A DNA stretch of 64,000 nucleotides from Bacillus sp. E(2018) (GCF_005503015.1 NZ_SCOL01000001.1:558001-622000); one strand, 5' to 3'. Counted from the stretch's first letter, positions 53,321 through 62,594 are shown. Numbers and translations: made by a program. The notes: generated by a model not told the origin, from the letters alone.

Positions 53321-54220
53321 CTGAGGAACGTTCTTTAACAGTTGAAACTGCTTGCTTGAAACAGGTTTTGAGAGAAGAGGAGATATGTAGACTGCAGCTT
53401 CAAGTAGCTTATCGAGGTGAATCCCTGTGGATATTCCCATCTGAGAAAGCATGTGAACAACGTCTTCAGAAGCCACGTTACCTGAAGCTCCAGGTGCGAA
53501 CGGACAACCGCCAAGCCCTCCAGCAGATGTATCAAAACGGTCGATGCCGGCTTGAAGGCTGGCAAAAATGTTAGCAAGTGCCATTCCTCTCGTATCATGA
53601 AAATGAGCGGTTAAAAGTGTTGTTCCACGCAGATGATGCTTTAAAAGTGAAAATAGTTCAAAGCACTCTGATGGATTAGCCATACCGATCGTGTCTGCCA
53701 CACTCAGTTCATCTACACCCATCTCTTCAAAATCTAGGCAAATCTTTAGAACGTCCTGTTCATCGATCTTTCCTTCGAATGGGCAATAAAAACTAGTAGA
53801 GATACAAGCCCTCACAAAGAATCCTCTGCGCTTTAGATCTTCAATCAGAGGTCTTAGTTCATTCATGCTCTCTTCTGTTGATTTATTAATGTTCTTCTTA
53901 TTGAACGTTTCGCTGACACCTACGAATACAGCAATATGCTTCACTCCAGATTCAACAGCTAAGTCGATTCCTTTTTGGTTTGGAGCGAGGACAAAATTTC
54001 GTTGGTCGTCCAGGCAGTTATCAATAATAACAGAGGCATCTTGCATTTGAGGAACCCATTTCGGTGACACGAATGAGGTGAGCTCCATCTCTTGAAACCC
54101 GGCATTTTTTAATAGAGAAATAAATTCTATCTTGTTCTTTGCAGGTATTAAATTCTTCTCATTTTGAAGACCATCTCGCGGTCCAACTTCTATAAGCGTA
54201 ACCCTTTCAGGTAAGTCCAC
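53315..54220 (-). CDS. yngG: Hydroxymethylglutaryl-CoA lyase
   Basis: A 301-residue TIM-barrel enzyme that splits HMG-CoA into acetyl-CoA and acetoacetate, the last specific step of leucine breakdown. Signatures are IEVGPRDGLQNEKN, with the catalytic Arg-Asp, the metal-binding HFHDTRGMALANI and the active-site cysteine loop GGLGGCPFAPGASGNVA. Translation starts at GTG 54220. It is divergent from a thiolase/CoA-transferase cluster that can use its acetoacetate. The enzymes between isovaleryl-CoA and HMG-CoA are not in this window. Confidence 0.93.
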   Translation of the reverse strand: MDLPERVTLIEVGPRDGLQNEKNLIPAKNKIEFISLLKNAGFQEMELTSFVSPKWVPQMQDASVIIDNCLDDQRNFVLAPNQKGIDLAVESGVKHIAVFVGVSETFNKKNINKSTEESMNELRPLIEDLKRRGFFVRACISTSFYCPFEGKIDEQDVLKICLDFEEMGVDELSVADTIGMANPSECFELFSLLKHHLRGTTLLTAHFHDTRGMALANIFASLQAGIDRFDTSAGGLGGCPFAPGASGNVASEDVVHMLSQMGISTGIHLDKLLEAAVYISPLLSKPVSSKQFQLLKNVPQP

Positions 54221-54236
54221 TAGTTAAACCCCTTTC

Positions 54237-54251
54237 TTGAAAACGTTTTCC
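54237..54251. promoter_or_regulatory. cre (CcpA) site between the lyase and thiolase genes
   Basis: TTGAAAACGTTTTCC fits the cre consensus WTGNAANCGNWNNCW at every fixed place except the last base. It lies in the divergent promoter region, 17 bases before the lyase start and 114 before the thiolase. Catabolite repression of leucine and acetoacetate use is expected. Confidence 0.7.
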
Positions 54252-54364
54252 TATGGTTATTTTAACTAAAAAAAATCGTCTGTTGCAACACATTTAAATT
54301 GTTATGGTATGATAAAAAGGAATTTTCAGAAATTTAAAAGAGATCTACAAGGAGGAGACTAGGA

Positions 54365-55564
54365 ATGGTTTCAAGGGAGAGAGATGCTGTAGTTGTAAGC
54401 GCTGTCAGAACGCCTATCGGAAGCTTTATGGGAAGTTTTAAAACGGTTGCGGCAACAGAATTAGGAGCAATCGCGATAAAAGATGCATTGAAAAAGGCTG
54501 GTGTCCCGCAAGATTCAGTAGATGAAGTCATCATGGGGAATGTTCTGCAAGCAGGTCTTGGACAAAACCCAGCTCGACAAGCGGCTATCAAAGCTGGTTT
54601 GCCGAACGAGGTATCCAGTTTGACGATTAATAAAGTATGCGGTTCAGGTCTTAAGGCTATTCATCTAGCATGCCAAGCGATCTGGCTGAACGAAGCAGAT
54701 ATTATCGTTTGCGGCGGAATGGAAAACATGAGCCAAGCTCCTTATCTTTTGAACGGCGCGAGAGATGGTCTTCGAATGGGTAACGCTCCTATGGTAGATT
54801 CCATGATTCAAGACGGATTATGGTGTGCATTTGGTGATTATCATATGGGAATCACTGCGGAAAACCTATGTGAGACTCATTCATTATCCCGTGAAGAGCT
54901 AGACGAGTTCGCAGCAGAAAGTCAAAGAAAATGTGCACAAGCGCAAGAACAAGGAAAATTTAATGACGAGATCACGCCGGTAGAGATTCCTCAACGTAAA
55001 GGTGATCCGATCATTGTTGATACAGATGAATATCCAAAGCCAAGTTCAACGGCTGAAAAGTTAGGGAAACTTCGCCCCGCATTCAAGAAAGATGGCATGG
55101 TTACAGCAGGTAATGCGTCAGGCATCAACGACGGTGCTGCAGCACTTGTTGTGATGAGCCGAAAGAAAGCAGAAGAACTAGGATTAAAACCTATCGCTGT
55201 TGTAAAAGCCAATGCGAGCGCAGGTGTTGCACCAGAAGTGATGGGAATCGGACCTGTGGAAGCGGTTAAGAAAGTGTTAAAGAAAACTGAATTGAGTATG
55301 AATGACTTTGACTTAGTTGAAGCAAATGAAGCGTTTGCAAGTCAATCTCTAGCGGTTGGCAAGGATCTTGAATTTGATAAAGAAAAATTGAATGTAAACG
55401 GTGGAGCGATTGCACTCGGGCATCCGATCGGAGCAAGCGGCGCAAGAATCGTCGTGACATTGCTTCATGAGATGAAACGCAGAAATGCAAAACGAGGTCT
55501 TGCAACGCTCTGTATTGGTGGTGGCCAAGGGGTAGCGTCGGTTTTTGAGAACGAAGAAGAATAA
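54365..55564 (+). CDS. Acetyl-CoA acetyltransferase (thiolase), first copy
   Basis: A 399-residue type II thiolase that splits acetoacetyl-CoA into two acetyl-CoA or runs in reverse. The nucleophilic cysteine is in [12 protein letters not shown]; the other catalytic residues are in [19 protein letters not shown] and [16 protein letters not shown] precedes the ATG at 54365. It opens a four-gene cluster with scoA, scoB and a second thiolase. The first residues ([20 protein letters not shown]) are typical. Confidence 0.93.
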   Translation: MVSRERDAVVVSAVRTPIGSFMGSFKTVAATELGAIAIKDALKKAGVPQDSVDEVIMGNVLQAGLGQNPARQAAIKAGLPNEVSSLTINKVCGSGLKAIHLACQAIWLNEADIIVCGGMENMSQAPYLLNGARDGLRMGNAPMVDSMIQDGLWCAFGDYHMGITAENLCETHSLSREELDEFAAESQRKCAQAQEQGKFNDEITPVEIPQRKGDPIIVDTDEYPKPSSTAEKLGKLRPAFKKDGMVTAGNASGINDGAAALVVMSRKKAEELGLKPIAVVKANASAGVAPEVMGIGPVEAVKKVLKKTELSMNDFDLVEANEAFASQSLAVGKDLEFDKEKLNVNGGAIALGHPIGASGARIVVTLLHEMKRRNAKRGLATLCIGGGQGVASVFENEEE

Positions 55565-55606
55565 ATGACTGTTTAAAGACAATGATCGTAAAAAGGAGAG
55601 AGAAAA

Positions 55607-56299
55607 ATGAAACCAATATTGAACTCAGCACTTGAAGCTGTAGCAGATATAAAAGATGGATCTACTCTTTTAGTAGGAGGGTTCGGTCTTGTTGGAATTC
55701 CTGAGAACTTAATCTTAGCACTAGTCGAAAAAGGAACGAAAGATCTTACCGTCATCTCAAACAACTGTGGAGTGGACGACTGGGGTCTTGGCCTTCTATT
55801 AAAAAATAAACAGATTAAAAAGATGGTCGGATCTTATGTTGGTGAAAACAAAGAATTTGAAAGACAAGTTTTATCAGGTGAGATTGAAGTAGATTTAATC
55901 CCACAAGGTACACTTGCGGAAAGAATTAGAGCAGGCGGTGCAGGCATTCCAGCGTTCTACACACCAGCTGGAGTAGGAACACCGATCGCTGAAGGAAAAG
56001 AAACTCGAACGTTTAACGATAAAGAATATCTGCTGGAAGAGGGAATCGTTGCAGATTTCAGTTTGATTCGTGCTGCAAAAGGAGATAAAGCTGGCAACCT
56101 GATCTATAACAAAACAGCTCGTAACTTTAATCCGATGATCGCAGCAGCTGGAAAGATGACGATTGCTGAAGTAGAAGAGATTGTTGAGATCGGTGATCTG
56201 CACCCTGATTACATACATACACCAGGTGTATATGTTCAAAAGTTGATTGTTGGAACACAAGAAAAACGCATTGAGCGACTCACTGTAAAAAAAGGATAA
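55607..56299 (+). CDS. scoA: 3-oxoacid CoA-transferase subunit A
   Basis: A 230-residue subunit A of succinyl-CoA:3-ketoacid CoA-transferase. The family signature is [19 protein letters not shown], and [18 protein letters not shown] and the [15 protein letters not shown] loop follow. With subunit B it moves CoA from succinyl-CoA to acetoacetate. AAGGAGAG precedes the ATG. It lies between a thiolase and scoB, 43 bases after the former. Confidence 0.94.
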   Translation: MKPILNSALEAVADIKDGSTLLVGGFGLVGIPENLILALVEKGTKDLTVISNNCGVDDWGLGLLLKNKQIKKMVGSYVGENKEFERQVLSGEIEVDLIPQGTLAERIRAGGAGIPAFYTPAGVGTPIAEGKETRTFNDKEYLLEEGIVADFSLIRAAKGDKAGNLIYNKTARNFNPMIAAAGKMTIAEVEEIVEIGDLHPDYIHTPGVYVQKLIVGTQEKRIERLTVKKG

Positions 56300-56315
56300 A
56301 AGGAGGGAAACCATT

Positions 56316-56969
56316 ATGAATATTAGAGAAAGAATTGCAAAAAGAGCTGAAAAAGAAATCGAATCAGGATTCTATGTAAATTTAGGGATCGGAATGCCGA
56401 CGATGGTTGCCAATTTTATTTCCGATAATAAAGAGGTTGTTCTACAATCAGAAAACGGGCTTTTGGGAATCGGACCTTATCCACTTGAAAATGAAGTTGA
56501 TCCTGACCTGATCAATGCAGGAAAAGAAACAGTAACGGCAATTAAAGGTGCATCTTACTTTGACAGTTCTGAGTCGTTTGCTATGATCCGTGGCGGTCAC
56601 ATCGATATCGCGATACTAGGCGGAATGGAAGTTTCAGAGAATGGTGATCTAGCCAACTGGATGATCCCAGGAAAGATGATAAAAGGAATGGGCGGGGCGA
56701 TGGACCTTGTGCATGGTGCAAAGAAGATCATCGTTATCATGGAACATGTGAACAAAGCAGGTGACAGTAAAATCTTAAAGGAATGTCAGCTACCCTTAAC
56801 AGGAGAAGGTGTCGTAGAACGAATCATCACCGACCGTGCTGTCATGGACGTTTCTGATAAAGGTCTCGTGTTAAGAGAAGTAGCGGAAGGATATTCCGTT
56901 GAGGATGTAGTGAATTCCACCGAGGCAAAACTATCTGTTGCAGAGGATGTTAAGTTAAACGCTTATTAA
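56316..56969 (+). CDS. scoB: 3-oxoacid CoA-transferase subunit B
   Basis: A 217-residue subunit B carrying the catalytic glutamate in [28 protein letters not shown] near the N-terminus and [16 protein letters not shown] are typical of SCOT B subunits. It begins 17 bases after scoA behind AAGGAGGG. The heteromer activates acetoacetate to acetoacetyl-CoA, which the flanking thiolases cleave. Confidence 0.94.
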   Translation: MNIRERIAKRAEKEIESGFYVNLGIGMPTMVANFISDNKEVVLQSENGLLGIGPYPLENEVDPDLINAGKETVTAIKGASYFDSSESFAMIRGGHIDIAILGGMEVSENGDLANWMIPGKMIKGMGGAMDLVHGAKKIIVIMEHVNKAGDSKILKECQLPLTGEGVVERIITDRAVMDVSDKGLVLREVAEGYSVEDVVNSTEAKLSVAEDVKLNAY

Positions 56970-57059
56970 GGTAAGTCCTTGTGAAATTTATTTAATACAT
57001 GAAAAAGATTCGTAATCCATACAAGGTTCTAAATCTTTTAAATAAAGAGGTGCAACCAC

Positions 57060-58229
57060 ATGGCTATCTATTTAATAGACGGTGCGAGAACGCCGTTTGG
57101 ATCATATGGGAAATCATTGACTGGTGTGAGTCCGACAGTTCTAGGTGAGATATCGGCGGTAGAGGCGATAAAACGTGCCAATATTTCTCCAGCAGATATA
57201 ACGGATGTAGTTTATGGTAATGTTATTCATTCGAGCAAGAATGCTGCATATGTAGCGAGACATACTGCTCTAAAATCAGGCGTGCCATCAGATGTTCCTG
57301 CCATGCTCGTCAACCGCTTGTGTGGCTCTGGCCTGCAAGCAGTCGTTTCAGCCGTGCAGAACCTTCGTGATCAGGAAGAAGGAGTCGCGCTTTCTGGAGG
57401 CATCGAAAATATGTCGCAGTCGCCGCACGTTTCTTTTCACCACCGGTTCCATAATCAAAAGTTTGGTCCGATCACGTTTGATGACATGCTTCTTCAGACG
57501 TTAAGTGATGAATACATCGGGTGTGGCATGGGGATAACAGCTGAAAATTTAGCTGATCAATATACCATATCAAGAGATGAACAAGATGAGTTTGCTAGCC
57601 TGAGTCATAGAAAAGCGGCAGAAGCACGAGAAAGCGGAAGATTTCAAAAGGAGATCGTTTCTGTTCCCTTAAGAAACGGAGCACTCTTTACAGATGATGA
57701 AGGGATCAAACCTGAAACATCTGTTTCTTTGCTAGGAGAATTGAGGCCATCTTTTCAAAAAGACGGAACAGTTACAGCAGGGAATTCTTCTTCTATTAAC
57801 GATGGTGCAGTGTCACTCATTCTTGCTCACGAAAAGTCGGTCAAAGAAAAAGGGTTAAAACCGCTCGTAGAGATTGTTTCGTGGGCCGTAACAGGCGTTG
57901 ATCCATCGGTAATGGGAATCGGTCCCGTACCTGCGATTCAGAAACTGCTGCAAAAAACAAGTCTCTCCATCGATGATATTGGTTTGTTTGAAATCAACGA
58001 AGCGTTCAGTTCTCAATACTTAGCTGTAGAAAAAGAACTACGATTAAATCGAGAAAAAACGAATGTAAACGGAGGAGCGATTGCGCTCGGTCACCCTGTA
58101 GGTGCAAGTGGCGCAAGGCTGTTGCTTACATTGAGCTATGAAATGAAACAGCGTCAAGAAAAATACGGGATTGCGAGTCTCTGTATTGGCGGTGGGCAAG
58201 GAATCGCGATGTTACTGAAATTAGTATAA
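57060..58229 (+). CDS. Acetyl-CoA acetyltransferase (thiolase), second copy
   Basis: A 389-residue thiolase with its own complete active site: NRLCGSGLQAV, NEAFSSQYLA, ALGHPVGASGARLLL and CIGGGQGIAML. It is clearly diverged from the first copy 1.5 kb upstream, for example HHRFHNQKFGPITFD in the loop domain, so it is an old paralogue, not a recent duplication. The two may prefer different 3-ketoacyl-CoAs. It ends the cluster and is followed by a terminator. Confidence 0.92.
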   Translation: MAIYLIDGARTPFGSYGKSLTGVSPTVLGEISAVEAIKRANISPADITDVVYGNVIHSSKNAAYVARHTALKSGVPSDVPAMLVNRLCGSGLQAVVSAVQNLRDQEEGVALSGGIENMSQSPHVSFHHRFHNQKFGPITFDDMLLQTLSDEYIGCGMGITAENLADQYTISRDEQDEFASLSHRKAAEARESGRFQKEIVSVPLRNGALFTDDEGIKPETSVSLLGELRPSFQKDGTVTAGNSSSINDGAVSLILAHEKSVKEKGLKPLVEIVSWAVTGVDPSVMGIGPVPAIQKLLQKTSLSIDDIGLFEINEAFSSQYLAVEKELRLNREKTNVNGGAIALGHPVGASGARLLLTLSYEMKQRQEKYGIASLCIGGGQGIAMLLKLV

Positions 58230-58274
58230 AAAAAGTCCCGGTGGAGCGAAATCGCTGCAACGGGACTTTTTCAA
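58227..58274. terminator. Bidirectional terminator between the thiolase and yqkF
   Basis: AAAAAGTCCCG and CGGGACTTTTT form an 11-bp stem; the enclosed bases contain a smaller GCGA/TCGC stem. Flanking A and T runs suit both convergent genes. Confidence 0.82.
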
Positions 58275-58279
58275 TTGAA

Positions 58280-59191
58280 TCATGCTCGGTGCGTTTCATA
58301 GATTTCAGCTGGAAAAAGAGAGTGTAATGATTCTGACTCCTCTTCACTTAAAGGTGAAGATTTAAATGTTTTAATGTTTTCTAAAAGTTGTTCAACAGAG
58401 CTTGCTCCTGCAGCTGCAGTGGCCACTGGCTTTTGACTCAACACATATTGCAACGCTGCATGTGTGATGTTCTTATCACCTAAGACATCTTTAGACATCT
58501 CGATCCTTTTTTGGATGTCAGCGCCAGTGTAATGAAGAAACTTGTCATCAGCACTCTTTTGTAATGCTTTCTCGCTCAACCATCCTTTTGCAACAGAGCC
58601 TCTTGCAATAACGCTTATATCCTTAGTATTGAGATAAGGAAACAGTTCTTCAGGACGTCTGTCCAACAAACTATATTGCATCATGATACTTTGAATATTA
58701 GAGTGCTCTGCAAAATATTTAATCGTGTTAGGACGTATAGAAGAAATACCATAATAACGGATATAACCTTCTGACACGAGTTCATCAAAAGCTTCAATCG
58801 TTTCATCCAGCGGATCATCGATCGTTCCCCCGTGCAGCTGGTAGAGATCAATATAATCGGTTTGTAGACGCTTTAGGCTGTCTTTTAAGGCGGTTTTTAT
58901 GTAAGTTTTAGAAGGATTCCATTTCCATCCATCACCAGGTTGGCTCCAATCGTTTCCACCTTTTGTCGCAAGAATGATGTCTTGTCGAACGTCTTTTAGT
59001 GTTTTGCCAATAAACTCTTCATTCCACCCAAAACCGTATAAATCGGCTGTGTCAAAATAGTTAATACCATGATCGAGCGCAGTCTTCACAATTTTTTCGT
59101 TCTCGTTTCCTAGCTCAGGAGCAAGTGACATACATCCTAAACTCAATTCACTCACATACAGATCAGAAGAACCTATTCTTCTTTTCTTCAT
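58280..59191 (-). CDS. yqkF: Aldo/keto reductase YqkF
   Basis: A 303-residue NADPH-dependent aldo/keto reductase. The catalytic tetrad is visible: D in NYFDTADLYGFGWNEEF with the tyrosine four residues later, the lysine in IILATKGGNDW, and the histidine in YQLHGG. YIRYYGISSIRPNTIK and ARGSVAKGWLSEKAL are shared with B. subtilis YqkF. The start is the ATG at 59191 (MKKRRIGSSDLYV) after GAGGTG; an earlier start lacks homology. The natural substrate is unknown. Confidence 0.9.
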   Translation of the reverse strand: MKKRRIGSSDLYVSELSLGCMSLAPELGNENEKIVKTALDHGINYFDTADLYGFGWNEEFIGKTLKDVRQDIILATKGGNDWSQPGDGWKWNPSKTYIKTALKDSLKRLQTDYIDLYQLHGGTIDDPLDETIEAFDELVSEGYIRYYGISSIRPNTIKYFAEHSNIQSIMMQYSLLDRRPEELFPYLNTKDISVIARGSVAKGWLSEKALQKSADDKFLHYTGADIQKRIEMSKDVLGDKNITHAALQYVLSQKPVATAAAGASSVEQLLENIKTFKSSPLSEEESESLHSLFPAEIYETHRA

Positions 59192-59318
59192 CCTTTTCAC
59201 CTCAACTTCATTCAATTTGTACCTGCTTTAAACCTATCATAATGATTTAAAAAAAGAAAAAAGTCCGCACAAAAAAAGATGCGAATAAAAATTCACATCG
59301 TCAGCCGTTAAGGTGTGT

Positions 59319-59453
59319 TTATTTTTTCGGAGAAGTAGCGTTGATCCAGTCTTGAACAAGTTCATGCTGCTTACTATAATTTTGTAGCATATATTTGATC
59401 TGCCAAGCCTTGCCCACTAGCGTAATTCCTTTAGGTTGAAGATAGATCTTCAT
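59319..59453 (-). CDS. mciZ: MciZ, FtsZ-inhibiting sporulation peptide
   Basis: A 44-residue peptide that begins MKIYLQPKGITLVGKAWQIK and ends VQDWINATSPKK. KGITLVGKAWQIK..YSK...LVQDWI follows the MciZ pattern (KGVVLVGKAWEIR..YG....YVKDWI), and the gene lies between yqkF and nudF as in B. subtilis. MciZ caps FtsZ filaments in the mother cell and so stops Z-ring formation during sporulation. AGGAGG lies eight bases before the ATG at 59453. Mother-cell expression is expected, but I see no clear sigma-E promoter. Confidence 0.85.
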   Translation of the reverse strand: MKIYLQPKGITLVGKAWQIKYMLQNYSKQHELVQDWINATSPKK

Positions 59454-59551
59454 CTGCTATGCCTCCTTCAATGTCCTATTAAATGAAGTATTCCAAAGTA
59501 TGATAGACTTTATGTAGAAAAGAAGATAAATAGACCATTGGAGTGTGGAAA

Positions 59552-60100
59552 ATGGAAAACTTATACGAAAAAACGATAAGCAAAGAACAGATATACAGCG
59601 GTAAAGTTATTGATCTTTATATAGAGGAAGTTGAACTGCCGAATAAGAAGGTAGGAAAACGAGAGATTGTGAAACACCCTGGAGCTGTTGCCGTACTAGC
59701 AGTAACAGATGAAGGTAAGATGTTAATGGTAGAGCAATTTCGTAAACCACTCGAAAAGACGATTATTGAAATCCCAGCAGGTAAGCTTGAAAAAGGAGAA
59801 GATCCTTTAGAATGTGCCAAGCGTGAATTGTTAGAAGAAACGGGCTTTGCTTGCGAATCTATGGAGTCCATCGGTTCTTTTTATACCTCCCCAGGGTTTG
59901 CAGATGAACTGATCCATCTCTACTATACGAACACTCTTACAAAACAAGGTGATCAGATGACAGATGAAGATGAATTTTTGAACGTCCTCGAATTAAGCGT
60001 AGATGAAGCGAAAGAATTAATGAGAGAAGAAAAGATTCATGATGCAAAAACAGCTTACAGTGTCATGTATATGGAGTTAACTCGTGCACTTAAAAAATAA
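59552..60100 (+). CDS. nudF: ADP-ribose pyrophosphatase NudF
   Basis: A 182-residue Nudix enzyme that hydrolyses ADP-ribose to AMP and ribose 5-phosphate. The Nudix box reads GKLEKGEDPLECAKRELLEE followed by TGF. FYTSPGFADELIHLYYT after the box is diagnostic of the ADP-ribose group. The ATG at 59552 (MENLYEKTISKEQIYSG) aligns with B. subtilis NudF. Its end overlaps the EndoQ-like gene by 17 bases. Confidence 0.92.
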   Translation: MENLYEKTISKEQIYSGKVIDLYIEEVELPNKKVGKREIVKHPGAVAVLAVTDEGKMLMVEQFRKPLEKTIIEIPAGKLEKGEDPLECAKRELLEETGFACESMESIGSFYTSPGFADELIHLYYTNTLTKQGDQMTDEDEFLNVLELSVDEAKELMREEKIHDAKTAYSVMYMELTRALKK

Positions 60101-61289
60101 ACTCGTACCATTCTTTGCGGATATGCATATTCACATCGGAGCATCTCGAACAGGTAAAGCCATTAAGATTACAGGTTCAAGATCCCTGACACTTCGCAAT
60201 ATCTTACATGTAGCTAAACATGTAAAAGGGATGGATGTCATAGGGATCATTGATTGTCATTCGCCTGAAGTACTTCAAGAATTAAAAGAACTTGAACAAG
60301 ATGGTTGCTTGAGAGAGCTCGAAGAAGGCGGCTTATCAATTGATGGATTGACACTCATACCAGGGGCCGAGATTGAGATTAACGATGAACATTGTAAGGG
60401 GCCGATCCACGTTCTTGTATATATGCCGAGTCTTGCTGCGATGGAGAGATTAAGTGTATGGCTAACATCTCGAATGAAGAATATCCATTTAAGCTCGCAA
60501 CGGATGTATGGCAGTGCCCATGAACTTCAACAGTTCGTGAAGAATTCAGGTGGATTATTTATCCCTGCTCATATTTTTACTCCATTTAAAAGTTTATACG
60601 GAAAAGGAGTAGATACTTCTCTAACGGAAGTGTTAAATCCATCCATGATAGATGGTGTTGAATTAGGCTTAAGTTCGAATACAGAAATGGCATCCCGACT
60701 AGAAGAGCTTTCTTCATTCACCTTCCTAACGAATTCAGATGCACATTCATTAGAGAAGATCGCACGTGAATATCAGATGCTTTCCTTGAAGGAACCGACT
60801 TTTAAAGAATTCAAAATGGCTCTCCAAGGTGAGAATGGTAGAGAGATTATTGCAAATTATGGCCTGAATCCTTATCTCGGAAAATATTATAATTCGGTCT
60901 GTGAAACATGTTTAGAAGTTTTTCCTCCCAACAGTGAGAGCTGTAATAAATGTGGAAATAAGAAATTTATAAAGGGAGTCAACGATCGGATCAACGAACT
61001 TCAAGGAACAAAGACAAGTAAAGTAAACAGACCACCTTATATTCACCAGATACCGCTAGAGTTCATACCAGGATTAGGTCCGAAAACTTTATTGAAACTT
61101 CGTGAAGCGATTGGGACAGATATGGATATCATACATTCTTCTACAGAAGATCAACTCAAAAGACTTGTTAAGCCAGCTATAGCAGAACAGATTCTATCTG
61201 CTAGAAACGGAGACCTCTCTGTTCAAATAGGCGGTGGTGGAACTTATGGAAAAGTAATTGTAAACCATCCTAGTAAAACGAAAAAATAA
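60084..61289 (+). CDS. Endonuclease Q-like PHP-domain protein
   Basis: A 401-residue protein whose N-terminal PHP metallo-domain shows FADMHIHIGAS, IIDCHSP, LIPGAEIEIND and TNSDAHSLE. A zinc-ribbon of two CxxC pairs (CETC and CNKC, about residues 272-293) follows, then a C-terminal helix-hairpin-helix (FIPGLGPKTLLKLREAIG). This domain order is that of EndoQ, which cuts DNA 5' to deaminated bases in archaea and some Bacillus. It starts at GTG 60084, eight bases after GGAG, and is translationally coupled to nudF. The nuclease activity here is inferred from the family. Confidence 0.85.
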   Translation: MHLKNKLVPFFADMHIHIGASRTGKAIKITGSRSLTLRNILHVAKHVKGMDVIGIIDCHSPEVLQELKELEQDGCLRELEEGGLSIDGLTLIPGAEIEINDEHCKGPIHVLVYMPSLAAMERLSVWLTSRMKNIHLSSQRMYGSAHELQQFVKNSGGLFIPAHIFTPFKSLYGKGVDTSLTEVLNPSMIDGVELGLSSNTEMASRLEELSSFTFLTNSDAHSLEKIAREYQMLSLKEPTFKEFKMALQGENGREIIANYGLNPYLGKYYNSVCETCLEVFPPNSESCNKCGNKKFIKGVNDRINELQGTKTSKVNRPPYIHQIPLEFIPGLGPKTLLKLREAIGTDMDIIHSSTEDQLKRLVKPAIAEQILSARNGDLSVQIGGGGTYGKVIVNHPSKTKK

Positions 61290-61290
61290 G

Positions 61291-61318
61291 ACATACCTTC
61301 TTCCCTGATTCATAGAAT
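61291..61318 (+). promoter_or_regulatory. Possible sigma-E promoter of spoIIM
   Basis: CATAGAAT (61311-61318) resembles the sigma-E -10 element CATACAAT, and ACATACC (61291-61297) lies 13 bases upstream as a weak -35. SpoIIM is a known sigma-E gene, which is the main reason to suggest it. Confidence 0.35.
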
Positions 61319-61351
61319 AGGATTAAGAGATTCGGTGGAGGAGGCTTACAT

Positions 61352-61987
61352 ATGGAGAGTGCGCGTTATTACATGCAGCGGCATCTAGAAGAGAATAAGA
61401 CCTTGTATGCGTTTGTTGGTGTTCTCTTTTTAATGGGTGTGATTTTTGGAGCAATTATCGTAAACTCGTTGAGTCTGAATCAAAAGCAAGATCTATACAC
61501 GTACTTATCACGTTTTTTTGTTCAAGCGGCAGAAGGTGGTTTTACGAGCAAAACAGATATGTTCTTTCAAAGTTTTGGTCATTATCTAAAATACATGGGT
61601 CTCATGTGGATTCTTGGATTATCCGTAATCGGTCTGCCTGTTATCTTAGTCATGCTGTTCTTAAAAGGCGTAGTGATTGGTTTTACTGTAGGCTTTCTAG
61701 TGAATCAAATGGGATGGTACGGCTTTTTATTATCTTTTGTATCGGTTCTGCCTCAGAACGTACTTTTAATTCCAGCTTTCATCATTGTAACGGTAGCAGC
61801 AGTCGCTTTTTCTTTTAAGATGATTCGTCAGCTGGCTTTTAAGAGGCACCATATGCCTTTTTTGCCCCAGCTGTTAAGATATACACTATTGGTTGCAGGT
61901 GTGGGTGTAATGGTTCTGCTTGCCTCAACGATGGAAGCATTCTTTACTCCAGCCTTGATGGAGCAAGTTATTAAATGGTCGATTTGA
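61352..61987 (+). CDS. spoIIM: Stage II sporulation protein M
   Basis: A 211-residue membrane protein of the DMP complex (SpoIID, SpoIIM, SpoIIP), which thins septal peptidoglycan and drives engulfment of the forespore. Five hydrophobic segments are visible, starting with YAFVGVLFLMGVIFGAIIV and including GLPVILVMLFLKGVVIGFTV. GGAGGAGG lies ten bases or fewer before the ATG at 61352. SpoIIM anchors the two hydrolases in the mother-cell membrane. Gene order nudF-(EndoQ)-spoIIM-fur-yqzK-xerD is conserved in Bacillus. Confidence 0.93.
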   Translation: MESARYYMQRHLEENKTLYAFVGVLFLMGVIFGAIIVNSLSLNQKQDLYTYLSRFFVQAAEGGFTSKTDMFFQSFGHYLKYMGLMWILGLSVIGLPVILVMLFLKGVVIGFTVGFLVNQMGWYGFLLSFVSVLPQNVLLIPAFIIVTVAAVAFSFKMIRQLAFKRHHMPFLPQLLRYTLLVAGVGVMVLLASTMEAFFTPALMEQVIKWSI

Positions 61988-62010
61988 TTTTTTGAATAAT
62001 AATTCTTTAT

Positions 62011-62025
62011 TTATAATAAGTTTAA
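62011..62025 (+). promoter_or_regulatory. Per box upstream of fur
   Basis: TTATAATAAGTTTAA matches the PerR operator TTATAATNATTATAA at 12 of 14 fixed positions. It lies 25 bases before the -35 element of fur. B. subtilis fur is repressed by PerR, so peroxide-responsive control is likely here too. Confidence 0.65.
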
Positions 62026-62049
62026 GTAGTTAATTAAAATGAGTTTAAA

Positions 62050-62078
62050 TTGACAACTTTTTTCTCCATGCTTATAAT
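62050..62078 (+). promoter_or_regulatory. Consensus sigma-A promoter of fur
   Basis: TTGACA (62050-62055) and TATAAT (62073-62078) are both perfect and exactly 17 bases apart, 31 bases before the fur start codon. Confidence 0.85.
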
Positions 62079-62109
62079 TATCTTGTGCGTACATAAGGAG
62101 GAAAAGGGT

Positions 62110-62580
62110 ATGGAAAGCAGAATCGACCGTATCAAAAAACAGCTGCATTCACAAAGCTATAAGCTGACTCCACAGCGTGAGGCGACCGTTAGAGTCCTCC
62201 TCGAAAACGAAGAAGATCACTTAAGTGCGGAAGATGTTTATCTGCTCGTAAAAGAAAAGGCGCCCGAAATTGGTTTGGCGACCGTTTACCGTACTCTGGA
62301 ACTCTTAACCGAGCTTAAAGTAGTAGATAAGATTAACTTTGGTGATGGGGTTTCCCGTTACGATCTTAGAACAGAGGGTGCTGATCATTTTCATCATCAT
62401 CTTGTTTGTATCGAATGTGGAGCGGTGGATGAAATACAAGAAGACCTTCTTGGCGATGTGGAGAAAGTGGTTGAAGAAGGCTGGAATTTTAAAATTAAAG
62501 ATCACAGACTGACATTTCATGGGATCTGTCACAGATGTCATCCTAAGGCTAATAATGAAGGTGAAGGAAGCGGAGAGTAG
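62110..62580 (+). CDS. fur: Ferric uptake regulator Fur
   Basis: A 156-residue Fe(II)-dependent repressor of iron uptake. The winged helix contains LTPQREATVRVLL and the recognition helix IGLATVYRTLELL. The metal sites are in DHFHHHLVCIECGAVDE and the second CxxC in GICHRCHP. I chose the ATG at 62110 after AGGAGG; an upstream in-frame ATG lies in the promoter. PerR is ruled out in favour of Fur by position and by the conserved neighbours, though the two families are close. Confidence 0.93.
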   Translation: MESRIDRIKKQLHSQSYKLTPQREATVRVLLENEEDHLSAEDVYLLVKEKAPEIGLATVYRTLELLTELKVVDKINFGDGVSRYDLRTEGADHFHHHLVCIECGAVDEIQEDLLGDVEKVVEEGWNFKIKDHRLTFHGICHRCHPKANNEGEGSGE

Positions 62581-62594
62581 CGCTTCCTTTTTGT
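62564..62594 (+). terminator. Rho-independent terminator after fur
   Basis: AAGGAAGCG and CGCTTCCTT form a 9-bp stem around the stop codon, followed by TTTGTTTTG. The next 260 bases up to yqzK hold no gene that I can support. Confidence 0.8.
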
